Assembly: GCA_944354035.1 (NCBI GenBank)
Contig: CALVPS010000008.1
Span: 1-56,030 of the forward strand
Direction of reading: 5' to 3'
DNA from: an uncultured Clostridia bacterium
GTDB taxonomy: Bacteria > Bacillota > Clostridia > Christensenellales > Borkfalkiaceae
DNA length: 56,030 nt
The position numbers were made by a program, and so were the translations under genes. Below are positions 24,966 through 33,581 of this stretch, one piece after another. Within the stretch, counting starts at the first letter, position 1. The number at the start of each line of letters is the position of its first letter. The notes beneath the pieces were generated by a model that saw nothing but the letters and a program-made list of their open reading frames with translations, had not been told where the DNA came from and searched no databases.

Positions 24966-26393
24966 ATGGCAAAGGAAACATATGTAGAACAGATCGCGGA
25001 TATCGAAACGGACTTTCCGCAGTGGTACACCGATGTGGTGTTAAAGACAAAGTTGGTAGATTACGGCCCCGTAAAGGGCACCATGGTCATCCGTCCGTAC
25101 GGGTACGCCATATGGGAGAACATCCGGCGCGAGCTGGACGCCCGCTTTCAGGCGCTGGGCATTCAGAATGCTTACTTTCCGCTGTTGATCCCCATGAGTT
25201 TTATGACAAAGGAAGCCGAGCACGTGGAAGGGTTTGCGCCCGAGGTAGCCGTGGTGACGCATGCGGGCGGCGAAAAACTTGCCGAGCCGCTGTGCATCCG
25301 CCCCACGTCCGAAACGATCATCGGCAGCATGTACAGCAAGTGGATCCAGTCGTACCGCGACCTGCCCGTACGAATGAATCAGTGGGCCAACGTGATGCGC
25401 TGGGAAAAGACCACGCGTCCCTTTTTGCGCACCAGCGAATTTTTGTGGCAGGAAGGGCACACTGTGCACGCCACTGCGGAGGAGGCGATGCGCGCGACGC
25501 TGCAGATGATGGACGTGTACGAGGAGTTTGCAAAAACCTGCCTTGCCATGCCCGTTTTAACGGGGCGCAAGACGGAAAAGGAGAAGTTTGCGGGCGCGGA
25601 GGCGACCTTCGGCATGGAGGCCATGATGCACGACGGAAAGAGCCTGCAGGCCGGCACCACGCACTATTTGGGGCAGAACTTTGCCAAGGCGTTCGATATT
25701 AAATTTCTCGACAGCGACGGCGTGCAAAAGTACGGGTATACGACGTCGTTCGGCGTCTCCACGCGCCTGATCGGCGCCATCATCATGACGCACGGCGACG
25801 CGCGCGGGTTGGTGCTGCCGCCCGTCGTGGCCCCCGTGCAGGCGGTGATCGTGCCCATCGCCGCAAAAAAAGAGGGCGTTGCGGAGGCCTGTCGCGCCTT
25901 AAAAGAGCGCCTTGCCGCCCGCGGCGTGCGCGTGGTGCTGGACGATTCGGAAAATTCTCCCGGCTGGAAGTTCAACGAGTGGGAGATGAAGGGGGTGCCC
26001 GTGCGTATCGAGCTGGGCCCGCGCGATCTGCAGGCGGGCAAGTGTCTGCTGGCGCGCCGCGACACGCTGGAAAAATCGGAGTGCGCGCTCGACGGGGCGG
26101 AGGATGCCGTGGCGTCGCTGCTTGATGAGATCTCTCGTACGATGTACGAGCGCGCCGCGGCGCGCATGGATCGCCGCACGGTGACGGCCGATTCGCTCGA
26201 CGCATTGCTGAAGGGCGTGGAGGGCGGCAACTTTGTCCGTGCGGGCTGGTGCGGCTGCCGCGCCTGCGAGGACAAGGTGAAGGAATTTGCCCAGGCGACC
26301 GCGCGCGTATTCGAGCGCGAGAATACCGCCGAGACGTGCGTCGTGTGCGGTAAAGCGGCAACCGCGACCGTTATTTTTGCACGGGCGTATTAA
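24966..26393 (+). CDS. proS: Prolyl-tRNA synthetase (eukaryote/archaeal-type)
   Basis: This class II aminoacyl-tRNA synthetase charges tRNA-Pro. At 475 residues and without the bacterial editing insertion, it is the ProS type 3 form. Motif 2 and the catalytic core are seen in LCIRPTSETIIGSMYSKWI, MRWEKTTRPFLRTSEFLWQEGHT and FGVSTRLIGAIIMTHGD. The anticodon-binding domain precedes a C-terminal zinc-containing region with CGCRACEDK and CVVCGKAA. The ATG follows a promoter located in the preceding terminator. No T-box leader is present; only about 27 bases separate the expected transcription start from the ATG. Confidence 0.97.
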   Translation: MAKETYVEQIADIETDFPQWYTDVVLKTKLVDYGPVKGTMVIRPYGYAIWENIRRELDARFQALGIQNAYFPLLIPMSFMTKEAEHVEGFAPEVAVVTHAGGEKLAEPLCIRPTSETIIGSMYSKWIQSYRDLPVRMNQWANVMRWEKTTRPFLRTSEFLWQEGHTVHATAEEAMRATLQMMDVYEEFAKTCLAMPVLTGRKTEKEKFAGAEATFGMEAMMHDGKSLQAGTTHYLGQNFAKAFDIKFLDSDGVQKYGYTTSFGVSTRLIGAIIMTHGDARGLVLPPVVAPVQAVIVPIAAKKEGVAEACRALKERLAARGVRVVLDDSENSPGWKFNEWEMKGVPVRIELGPRDLQAGKCLLARRDTLEKSECALDGAEDAVASLLDEISRTMYERAAARMDRRTVTADSLDALLKGVEGGNFVRAGWCGCRACEDKVKEFAQATARVFERENTAETCVVCGKAATATVIFARAY

Positions 26394-26421
26394 GCGCGTC
26401 TAAAAAAAGGGAGATATGGGA

Positions 26422-27795
26422 ATGAAACACACCGATATTGCCAAGGTATTGCACGATCCCGCTCTGCTGGGGAAGCAGGTGACCGTATGCGGCTGGGTGC
26501 GCACCGCGCGCGAATCTTCGACCGTGGCGTTTTTGGAGATAACGGACGGCACCAGTTTTTCCCGCCTGCAGGCGGTGGTAGATAAGGCTTCGGTCCCGCT
26601 CGATCCCGAGTGCGTCAAGTGCGGCGCGGCCGTTTGCGTTACGGGGACTGCGGTAAAGGCCTTTAGGGGAGAGGGGACGGAACTCAACGCCGCCGAAGTG
26701 ACGCTGATTGGAAAATGCCCCTCCGACTATCCCATTCAAAAAAAGCGGACGACGCTGGAGTTTTTGCGCACCATCCCGCATCTGCGCCTGCGCACCAACA
26801 CTTTTGCGGCGGTATTCCGCGTACGCAGCGTGGCGGCGCAGGCGGTGCATCGCTACTTCCACGAACGCGGCTATTACTATATCAACACTCCGCTCATCAC
26901 GGCCAGCGACTGCGAGGGCGCGGGCGAGATGTTCCGCGTGACGACGCAGCCCTGGAACGCAAGGTATGCCGACGAGGCGCAGTATTATAAAGAGGACTTT
27001 TTCGGCAAAAAGGCGGGCCTTTCGGTATCCGGCCAGCTGGAGGGGGAGGTCGCCGCGACGGCGCTGGGCAAAATTTATACCTTCGGGCCCTCGTTCCGCG
27101 CGGAAAATTCTAACACGACGCGCCATTTGGCGGAATTTTGGCATATCGAGCCGGAGATCGCTTTTGCAGAGCTGGGCGACGTTTTGGAGGTGGCCGAGGA
27201 GATGGTAAAATACCTGATCGGCGCCGTGCTGGACGAATGCCCCGAAGAGATCGCTTTTTTCGATCGATTTGTGGAACACGGTTTAACGGAAAAATTAAAG
27301 CACGTGGCCGAAAGCGAGTTCGGCGTGGTGGAGTATACGCAGGCCGTGGCGCTGCTGCAAAAGGCGGACCGCGATTTCCGCTTCCCCGTGGCGTGGGGGT
27401 GCGATCTGCAGTCCGAACACGAGCGCTATCTGACCGAAGAAGTGTTCCGCAAACCCGTGTTCGTCATCAACTATCCCAAAGAGATCAAATCGTTTTACAT
27501 GAAGCAGAACGCGGACGGCAAAACGGTGGCGGCAGCCGACCTGCTGGTACCCGGCGTGGGCGAGCTGATCGGCGGCAGCGAGCGCGAGGCCGATCCCGAA
27601 AAACTGCTTGTCGCCATGCAGGCGCGCGGTATGGACATTGCCGCCTACGAACAGTACCTGGCGCTGCGTAAATTCGGCACCGTGCCGCACGGCGGTTTCG
27701 GACTGGGATTCGAGCGGTTTATAATGTATGTGACGGGCATGGAAAACATCCGCGACGTAACGCTGTTCCCGCGTTCCGTCAACAATATTTTGTAG
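26422..27795 (+). CDS. asnS: Asparaginyl-tRNA synthetase
   Basis: This class IIb synthetase charges tRNA-Asn. The 457-residue protein has an OB-fold anticodon domain at the N-terminus (VTVCGWVRTARESSTVAFLE) and the catalytic domain. FFGKKAGLSVSGQLEGE, GPSFRAENSNTTRHLAEFW and the C-terminal GGFGLGFERFIMYVTGMENIRD are all AsnRS signatures. The second ATG (26422) is preferred because the AGGGAG site lies eight bases before it, but only two before the ATG at 26416. It follows proS by 28 bases and is probably co-transcribed. Confidence 0.96.
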   Translation: MKHTDIAKVLHDPALLGKQVTVCGWVRTARESSTVAFLEITDGTSFSRLQAVVDKASVPLDPECVKCGAAVCVTGTAVKAFRGEGTELNAAEVTLIGKCPSDYPIQKKRTTLEFLRTIPHLRLRTNTFAAVFRVRSVAAQAVHRYFHERGYYYINTPLITASDCEGAGEMFRVTTQPWNARYADEAQYYKEDFFGKKAGLSVSGQLEGEVAATALGKIYTFGPSFRAENSNTTRHLAEFWHIEPEIAFAELGDVLEVAEEMVKYLIGAVLDECPEEIAFFDRFVEHGLTEKLKHVAESEFGVVEYTQAVALLQKADRDFRFPVAWGCDLQSEHERYLTEEVFRKPVFVINYPKEIKSFYMKQNADGKTVAAADLLVPGVGELIGGSEREADPEKLLVAMQARGMDIAAYEQYLALRKFGTVPHGGFGLGFERFIMYVTGMENIRDVTLFPRSVNNIL

Positions 27796-27821
27796 TGCAA
27801 TTTCTTATATAATGTTTTTTG

Positions 27822-27859
27822 CGGCGGCCCTTGCAACAGGGGCCGCCGTATGCTATACT
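27822..27859 (+). promoter_or_regulatory. Promoter with a hairpin across the -35/spacer (TTGCAA-17-TATACT)
   Basis: TTGCAA (27831-27836) and TATACT (27854-27859) are 17 bases apart. The -35 box forms the loop of a 9-bp GC-rich inverted repeat (27822-27830 with 27840-27848). There is no U-run, so the inverted repeat may be an operator or the remains of an asnS terminator. Confidence 0.75.
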
Positions 27860-27865
27860 GTAAGA

Positions 27866-28076
27866 GGGAAATATGCACCCGCGTAAAGGCGGAGCCCGGG
27901 CGCGCATGTTTTGTTGAAGTCCTTTCCCGTGCCATGCGGCACGCGCCGCGGCCTTTTTTCGGCGTTGCCGACGGCGGGACCGGCTTGTTTGCCGTATCCC
28001 GGCAGGGACGCGGGCGATCGCGCGGGCAGACGACAGGCTTTCACGCGGGCGCGCCTGTCTTGGCAGAGGTGTCGGT
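27866..28076 (+). promoter_or_regulatory. Structured ~210-nt leader of the nucleoside-hydrolase-like gene
   Basis: This is the noncoding leader between the promoter at 27831-27859 and the ATG. Hairpins visible by eye include GTGCC/GGCAC near 27929-27942 and GACAGGC/GCCTGTC (28032-28038 with 28053-28059, 14-base loop), the latter 17 bases before the start codon. It does not match any riboswitch consensus I can recall. Confidence 0.5.
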
Positions 28077-28880
28077 ATGAAACTCGTATTGTTTTGCGAT
28101 TACGGAATAGACGATGCGGCGGCAACGGCCGACGCATTGTTCCATGCCGCGCGGGACGGCTACGACGGCGCGGCGATCGTGGCGGTAGGCGGGAACGTGC
28201 CGCCCGAAATTTCGCTGGCGAATGCAAAAAAACTTATAGCGCATCTGCCGTTTAAAACGGTGCCCGTCTGCCTGGTCGATACCTGCGCGCTGCGGCAGCC
28301 CTTCCGCTTTTTAAAGAAGATCCACGGCGGCGACGGCATGGGCGATCTGTTTTCGGACGACGCGGGCTTTTGCGCGCCCGTGCTGCCGTTTGAGGATTGG
28401 CTGGCGCATTGGTCGGAACCGTACGACTTTTTAAGCCTGGGACCGATGACCCTGGTCTTGCGCATGCTGCGCCATCGTCGGCCGCGCCGCTTTGTGTTTA
28501 TGGGCGGCAACATTGCCGAACGGCCCAATTACGAGGGGTATGAGTTCAATCATGCGCTTGACCGCGCCGCGTTTGCCGACGTCGTGCGCGTCTACGAGCA
28601 CATTGCCGTGACGCTGGATACCTGCCGCCATCCGCTGCTGAACGTGCAGAACGATCCGCCGGAGGCGCGCTCGTTGTTGGCTTCGATCGTGCGCCGTGCG
28701 CGGGAGATGACCTTTGTTTCGGGCGAAAAGGGCAGCTATATTTGGGACGATATGGCGGTAAAGGCGCTGCGGCATCCCGATTGGTTCGGATACGAAAGGG
28801 CTGCCGACCGGGACGGGAACGTGCTTACGGTCGCGCGCTACACGTACGGCAGACCGTACGGCGAGATCATCGATCGATAA
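28077..28880 (+). CDS. Inosine-uridine nucleoside hydrolase-like protein
   Basis: This is a predicted N-ribohydrolase, 267 residues. The N-terminal calcium-binding loop reads FCDYGIDDAAAT, a variant of the family DTDPGxDD. The mid-domain FVFMGGNIAERPNY and EFNHALDRAAF match the GGN and EFN-x-D-P-E-A regions. The C-terminal YIWDDMAVKAL carries the aspartate of the HDPLA-like motif, with aspartate replacing proline. The variant loops suggest a changed substrate or a non-canonical member. It is alone in its transcript behind a long leader and ends at a bidirectional terminator. A role in nucleoside salvage is inferred from the fold only. Confidence 0.8.
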   Translation: MKLVLFCDYGIDDAAATADALFHAARDGYDGAAIVAVGGNVPPEISLANAKKLIAHLPFKTVPVCLVDTCALRQPFRFLKKIHGGDGMGDLFSDDAGFCAPVLPFEDWLAHWSEPYDFLSLGPMTLVLRMLRHRRPRRFVFMGGNIAERPNYEGYEFNHALDRAAFADVVRVYEHIAVTLDTCRHPLLNVQNDPPEARSLLASIVRRAREMTFVSGEKGSYIWDDMAVKALRHPDWFGYERAADRDGNVLTVARYTYGRPYGEIIDR

Positions 28881-29000
28881 CAGAACAAGAGGGGCTGCGC
28901 GCCATAAAAGGGGCTCCCGGACGGGCGGGGCGCGCCGCGACGTACCGGGCATTTTTTGACGGGCCGCCGCACGATCGGAAACGAAAACCGCATATAAAAA

Positions 29001-29040
29001 CGCACAAAAAAAACGGCATTTCTGCCGTTTTTTTTGTGCG
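29001..29040. terminator. Perfect bidirectional terminator between convergent genes
   Basis: An 18-bp perfect stem (29001-29018 with 29023-29040) and a four-base loop have A8/T8 runs flanking the GC core. It serves the nucleoside-hydrolase-like gene (+) and the GH43 gene (-). Confidence 0.96.
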
Positions 29041-29080
29041 CCGTATATAGACGCCGTTCGGACGGGCCCGCAGAGCGAGG

Positions 29081-30103
29081 TCAGGCGTTGATGTTTTTTT
29101 GCTTTTCGTTTTGATAGGGCGTGTTGTACAGCGCCGCGGGATCGAGGTAGAACAGCGGGCAGCCGTCCTCGGCAAACTGCACCTTCAGCACGTGCGCGTG
29201 ACGGTTATGATCGTTCAGCGGATCGCCGTGGATCTTTTCGTAGTCGCGGAAGTGGAGCAGGGTGAGGACCTCGTTTTCGTCGCCGCGGACAAAGCAGTTG
29301 TGCCCGGGGCCGAATACCTTCAGCGACGCGTCCGTCTTTAAAACGGGCCAGCGGTCCTTTTTCCACGAACGGGGGTCGAGCAGGTCGTCGTTTTCGTCCG
29401 CGCGCAGCATGCCCATGCAGTAGCAGGCGCCCGTTGCGGAGGCGGAGAACGTCATGTAGATCTTCCCCTTGGTTTCGGGCCCCTTTAAAACGGCAGGGCC
29501 TTCGTTTACCCAAAATCCGCCGTCACGTTCCCAGTCGTAGTCGGGCGATGTGATGCGCACCAGCACCGTCTTTAACTTGGTGGGCGAAGCAAGCTCGGCG
29601 ATGAACAGGTCCGAAATAGGCTTTTGGGCGCGCGTGCAGCCGAACTTCTGCGCCCAGATGGCGTACCATCTTCCGCGGTGTTCGAACACGGTCATGTCCA
29701 GCGAAAAGTCGGTAAAGGGATAGGGGTCGTTGTCGGCCGGCTGCATGGGCACGGCGTCGGCCTCCCACTCGTCCTTCATGGGGTCATTTCCCTTGCAGAT
29801 CAGCGCGTAGGGGCGAATGTCCCAAACGTCGGGTCTGTGGCCCGCGGCAAAGTAGATGACCCATTTGCCCATGATGTAGTGCAGTTCGGGCGCCCAGATG
29901 TGCGAAGACAGCGCGCCCCATTTGTGGCGGGTCCACACCGTGCGCGCGGGCGCGGTGGCGATCGCGTTTACGCTGTCGGCGCAGCGGATCTCCAAATGGT
30001 CGTACTTGGGGCAGGTGGCCGTAAAGTAGTACTTTCCGTCCGTGTGCTTGTACAGGTAGGGGTCTGCGCGCTGGGGGACAAGGGGAGAGAGATAAGTTGC
30101 CAT
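29081..30103 (-). CDS. Glycoside hydrolase family 43 enzyme, cytoplasmic
   Basis: This is a predicted beta-xylosidase or alpha-L-arabinofuranosidase-type enzyme with a five-bladed beta-propeller fold, 340 residues. The catalytic base aspartate is in QRADPYLYKH. The blade motif HIWAPELHY follows. The pKa-modulating aspartate is in DFSLDMTVFE, and the acid glutamate is in WVNEGPAVL. There is no signal peptide, so it would act on imported oligosaccharides. GAGGAAG precedes the ATG. The upstream gene on the same strand, 57 bases away, is a large surface protein, but no sugar transporter is nearby, so substrate and pathway remain open. Confidence 0.92.
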   Translation of the reverse strand: MATYLSPLVPQRADPYLYKHTDGKYYFTATCPKYDHLEIRCADSVNAIATAPARTVWTRHKWGALSSHIWAPELHYIMGKWVIYFAAGHRPDVWDIRPYALICKGNDPMKDEWEADAVPMQPADNDPYPFTDFSLDMTVFEHRGRWYAIWAQKFGCTRAQKPISDLFIAELASPTKLKTVLVRITSPDYDWERDGGFWVNEGPAVLKGPETKGKIYMTFSASATGACYCMGMLRADENDDLLDPRSWKKDRWPVLKTDASLKVFGPGHNCFVRGDENEVLTLLHFRDYEKIHGDPLNDHNRHAHVLKVQFAEDGCPLFYLDPAALYNTPYQNEKQKNINA

Positions 30104-30160
30104 AATTCTTCCTCGTTTTTCGTTTATTTTTGAGCGGAGCGGCCGTGCCGCTTCGCGCCG

Positions 30161-32716
30161 TTACTTATGCTGCCGACTTTTTTTGGAACGCTCTTTTTGG
30201 CTGCGGTATTTTTCCCACGGGAGCAGAAAGATATACGCGCCGAGGATGACGAGCGCCAGTACGGTGAGGATGACGATGAGCGCAATGCGCAGTACCTCGG
30301 CGTTGCCTTCGTCGATCATATCCCGGGTGATCAGGGCGGTATAGCCCGCGTTGTCTACCGGGCGCGCCTCGTATGTCCCGTCGCCGCGGTCGTACAGGCG
30401 CACCTGGATGCGCTCGGTGACGGTAAGCGTGTTTCCGTTTGCGTCGGTGAACGTGATCCCTTCGGGCACGGCCTTTAAATAGGCCAAAAGGTATTCTTCG
30501 CCTGCGGGAGGGGTGGTCGTGAGATCGGAGAGATACGAAAGGGGAACGTATCCGCGCGCCTCGCTCCGCTCCGCCGCCGTGTAGCCGATCAGCGCATAGG
30601 CGCGGTCGGGCGCGGCGATCTCGCCGTACACCGTAACGGCCGTTCCGCGCGCAAGGCGCTCTGCCGTAAGCGTCTCTTCCAGGCAGGGCGCATAGTATGC
30701 GCCGACCGCGCTGGAGAGATACATGGTTGCGGGCGTTTCGTATACGGTGCGGTATTCCGATTCGGAAACCGCGGTCAGCGCGTCCGTTTCGTACAGTGCC
30801 GCCGTGCTCTGTCCGCGCTCGTCGGTGACAAGTAAAAGCGCATATTCGTCGGTTTGGGCCAGCAGCAACCCTCGTTCGTCCTGCGGCGTGCGGCCGTAGC
30901 CGCGGTAGGCGAACGCGGTGCTTTCCGCATTCAGCTGCGCAAGATCGACGCCGATGGCCACCGTTCCCGCAGCGATGTCGTAAAACAGGTCGCCCTCGTG
31001 CGTGGCATATACGCTTTCGCCCGCGCCGTCCGTTGCGATCGCATTCAGCGAGGGAACGGCAAGCGCCGCGCCGCCTTCGGGGGTGGTCGTGCTCTTTACC
31101 AGGTAGTTTCCAAAATTAAAGTATACTTCGCTGTCCTCGTAGCCGAGCGCAAACGAGGCAGGGGCCGTTCCTCCGCCGTATACGAACGGCTGCGGAAAGG
31201 AGGCAAACGGTTCGCCGTTTTTGTAGAGCGTGCCGTCTGCCATGCAGTAGACGTTGCCGCGGAAATCGGCGCGCAGCGACGTAAATCCCTGCGGGAGGCG
31301 GTACGCCGCCTCCGTTCCGGCCGCGCCGGCGGTGAGGAAATCCTGCTCGGTAAAGGAGCGCACGCGGTCATCGGACGAGTATGCCACATACAGGTTGCCG
31401 TAGATGTCGCAGGCAAGCCCTGCGGGCGTGCCGGGGTGGTATGCTTCGATCTCGCCGTTGCCGTACATGCCGTTTTCGGTCACATAATAGACGGCGCCGT
31501 ACAGACAGACCAGTCCGCGCACGTTTGCCGATTGTGTGGTCGCAAAGGGGAAAAACGTCGTTTCGCCGTAAGTGCAGCGGTAGATCTCGCGCCCGGAGGC
31601 GTATACAACGGCGCTGCCGTCCGTCGCAACCAGCTCCGGCGTCTGTTCGCAGGGGATGGCGGAAACGGCGCCTGTTTTAAGGTCGTGTACGACGACGCGG
31701 CGGTTGTCCGCGTCCGCAGCGACCAAAAGATCGCCCGCCCGCACAATGTCGCAGGCGCCCGCGAGGCGGTTTTCGGACGAGGATGCCGCGGAAATTTCGT
31801 AGTCGGTAAAGGCCGCCTGTTCGCCGTCGAGGGTCACTTGCCGCACGGCGCGGCCGCAGACGGCGTACATGGCGCCGCCATAGGCGGCAAGGGCGGTAAA
31901 CCCGGGGGCGGCGATCAGCTCGGAGGCGTTCCCCGCGAGGTCGCTGCGGTACAGTCCGCCCTCGTCGCCGCCGATCGCATAGTAAAAGCCGCCGTCGAAG
32001 GCGCAGATCGCGGTGAGCCCCGTAAAGGGCACGCTGCTCAGCAGGCAAACGTGCGACTGCTGCGCGCTGCTGCCGATCGACGTATAGGTGCGCACCGTGG
32101 CGTCGGCCGTGCTGCAATACAGGGTATCGTCGGCGTACGTCATGTACGGGGTTTTGTCCGTCTCCAGGGTGTCGAACGAGCGCTGCCCGTCCAGCGAAAG
32201 CGAATCGCTCAGCGCAAGCGCATACAGCAGCGTGGTCTGGGTGGAGACGCTGGCCACATATACGGTGTCACCCGCCAAATAAAAGGTGGAAAGCGAGATC
32301 CCCATGGAGGTGCATTCCAGCGTGGCGGGGTCAAGCCTGAAAAACCCGAGCGCCGCGTCCGAAAAATACAGATCGCCCGTCTGCGAAAATTGCAGTTTGG
32401 AGATGTTGACCTCGGCGGCGTGATCGTAGCGGCGGTATACGCCTTGCGCGCGGTCGTACAGGTAGACGGATGCGCCGTCGGCAATGGCGATGTAGTCCTC
32501 GCTGAAGGCGGCGTCTTTTGGCGCGTTCAGCGACAGATACTCTTCGTACGAATTTGGCAGATACAGCGCCGCATTTTCGGACGTAAGTTCCGTTTGCACG
32601 ACCCCGTCGGGGGCGGCAGAGGCGGATATATTGGTTGCCGGGGCGGCCGCCGCGCATGCCGTTCCCAGCAGGAGAAGCGCTGCGAGCGCAAAGCCGGCGC
32701 TCTTTCGTATAACCAT
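30161..32716 (-). CDS. Large exported beta-propeller-like protein with C-terminal membrane anchor
   Basis: This is an 851-residue protein of unknown function. An N-terminal signal peptide (FALAALLLLGTACAAAA) is followed by about 600 residues of short repeated beta-rich units with patterns such as YADDTLYCSTADA, DIYGNLYVAYSSDD and DFRGNVYCMADGTLY, which resemble NHL/WD-type propeller blades. A later segment around AYALIGYTAAERSEARGYVPL looks like an SH3-type domain. One hydrophobic helix (VILTVLALVILGAYIFLLPW) near residue 815 and a basic tail end the protein, so most of it should be outside the cell. The 33582-34271 protein has a similar SH3-plus-anchor plan. A TTGAAA/TATAAT promoter directly precedes it. 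Confidence 0.75.
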   Translation of the reverse strand: MVIRKSAGFALAALLLLGTACAAAAPATNISASAAPDGVVQTELTSENAALYLPNSYEEYLSLNAPKDAAFSEDYIAIADGASVYLYDRAQGVYRRYDHAAEVNISKLQFSQTGDLYFSDAALGFFRLDPATLECTSMGISLSTFYLAGDTVYVASVSTQTTLLYALALSDSLSLDGQRSFDTLETDKTPYMTYADDTLYCSTADATVRTYTSIGSSAQQSHVCLLSSVPFTGLTAICAFDGGFYYAIGGDEGGLYRSDLAGNASELIAAPGFTALAAYGGAMYAVCGRAVRQVTLDGEQAAFTDYEISAASSSENRLAGACDIVRAGDLLVAADADNRRVVVHDLKTGAVSAIPCEQTPELVATDGSAVVYASGREIYRCTYGETTFFPFATTQSANVRGLVCLYGAVYYVTENGMYGNGEIEAYHPGTPAGLACDIYGNLYVAYSSDDRVRSFTEQDFLTAGAAGTEAAYRLPQGFTSLRADFRGNVYCMADGTLYKNGEPFASFPQPFVYGGGTAPASFALGYEDSEVYFNFGNYLVKSTTTPEGGAALAVPSLNAIATDGAGESVYATHEGDLFYDIAAGTVAIGVDLAQLNAESTAFAYRGYGRTPQDERGLLLAQTDEYALLLVTDERGQSTAALYETDALTAVSESEYRTVYETPATMYLSSAVGAYYAPCLEETLTAERLARGTAVTVYGEIAAPDRAYALIGYTAAERSEARGYVPLSYLSDLTTTPPAGEEYLLAYLKAVPEGITFTDANGNTLTVTERIQVRLYDRGDGTYEARPVDNAGYTALITRDMIDEGNAEVLRIALIVILTVLALVILGAYIFLLPWEKYRSQKERSKKSRQHK

Positions 32717-32723
32717 ATTCCTA

Positions 32724-32752
32724 TTATATCACGCGCGAATAAAAATTTCAAT
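32724..32752 (-). promoter_or_regulatory. Promoter of the large surface protein (TTGAAA-17-TATAAT)
   Basis: On the minus strand -35 TTGAAA (32752-32747) and a perfect -10 TATAAT (32729-32724) are 17 bases apart, which puts the expected transcription start at or next to the ATG at 32716. Confidence 0.9.
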
Positions 32753-32998
32753 GCTTCGCACGGAAAAAATGTGCCGGTCCAATGAAAAAAGTATAAAAAC
32801 TTTTGCAGCGCACGCGGGCGGCCCGCCGCGCGGCGAGCGGCGAGCGGCGGGAGAGGGGAGAGGGGAAGAAAAAAACAAAAAATATCGTAAAATAATTCGG
32901 CATACTTGCAGGAAATTGTCATATTTGTGTGGTAAGATAAAAATACAAACAAATGTTCGTATTTATTCGGCCGCACGAACGGCCGAAGGGGGGTCGGT

Positions 32999-33526
32999 AT
33001 GGCATATGAATACGCAAAGGTGCTGCTGTACGCCTATCCGCATTTATCCGCGCTGAGCGAAGCCGTTTCGGTATCCGTTGAAAACAAGGCGCTGCTCTCC
33101 TTTCGCAGCGAGGAGTCCGCGGCGGCCTGTGCACAGCGCGTCGTCGGGGAGATCGCCGTTCGCGTGCGGCTTGACGCGCTTGCCGACGATCTGAACGCGA
33201 TCCTGGCGGGCTGTTCGCGGGAGGAGCTGTTTTTGCTGGAGTACAAGTACTTCCGCCGCGGGCGCGTATTGCGCGGTCGCTTTGCCGGATGCACATTGCC
33301 CTGGTCGGAGCGCAGCTATTTTCGCAGGCAAACGCAGTTGTTAAAGCGTATGGCGTTTTTGTTGGGGGCGCGGGGCTGGACGCGGGCGCGGTGCGGCGCG
33401 TTGTTTGCGGAGTATCCGCCGTTTGCCCGCCTGCACGAGGCGCTGCTTCAGGGCAGGGAATGCGCCGTATCGGGCAAGCGGGCGCGGCGCGGGCTGGCGT
33501 TTGAAGGAGGTCCCCGTCCCGGTTAG
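32999..33526 (+). CDS. Phage-type sigma-like/ArpU-RinA-like transcriptional regulator (tentative)
   Basis: This is a 175-residue basic protein. The middle segment ELFLLEYKYFRRG, followed by WSERSYFRRQTQLLKRMAFLL, resembles the sigma-region-4-like helix-turn-helix of phage late-gene activators (ArpU/RinA/DUF1492 types). The N-terminal 90 residues and the C-terminus are not recognised. The ATG at 32999 follows a purine-rich GAAGGGGGTCGG. It is the only plus-strand gene between the surface proteins and precedes the capsid cassette by 0.8 kb, with one minus-strand gene in between. It could control the capsid genes; this rests on weak similarity and position. Confidence 0.55.
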   Translation: MAYEYAKVLLYAYPHLSALSEAVSVSVENKALLSFRSEESAAACAQRVVGEIAVRVRLDALADDLNAILAGCSREELFLLEYKYFRRGRVLRGRFAGCTLPWSERSYFRRQTQLLKRMAFLLGARGWTRARCGALFAEYPPFARLHEALLQGRECAVSGKRARRGLAFEGGPRPG

Positions 33527-33581
33527 CCGCTTGTTTCCGGCTGCGCCAAAAGGATAAGGGGGCGACGTGCCTGCGGGCGGG

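Noticed and set aside
24933..26421. T-box leader in front of proS or asnS
   Set aside because: The space before proS is under 35 bases after the predicted start site and that before asnS is 28 bases, too short for a T-box.
27866..28076. Possible ZTP or guanidine riboswitch before the nucleoside hydrolase
   Set aside because: A few words resemble the ZTP 3' motif (GCGGGCAG), but the required 5' half and spacing are missing.
30854..32785. Antisense open frame of 643 codons opposite the large surface protein
   Set aside because: GC-rich codon structure of the real gene keeps the opposite frame open. It has no start signal, and the minus-strand frame has signal peptide, anchor and promoter.
33034..33331. 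Antisense small frames opposite the phage-type regulator
   Set aside because: They have no start signals; the plus-strand gene has a better ribosome binding site and a recognisable helix pattern.
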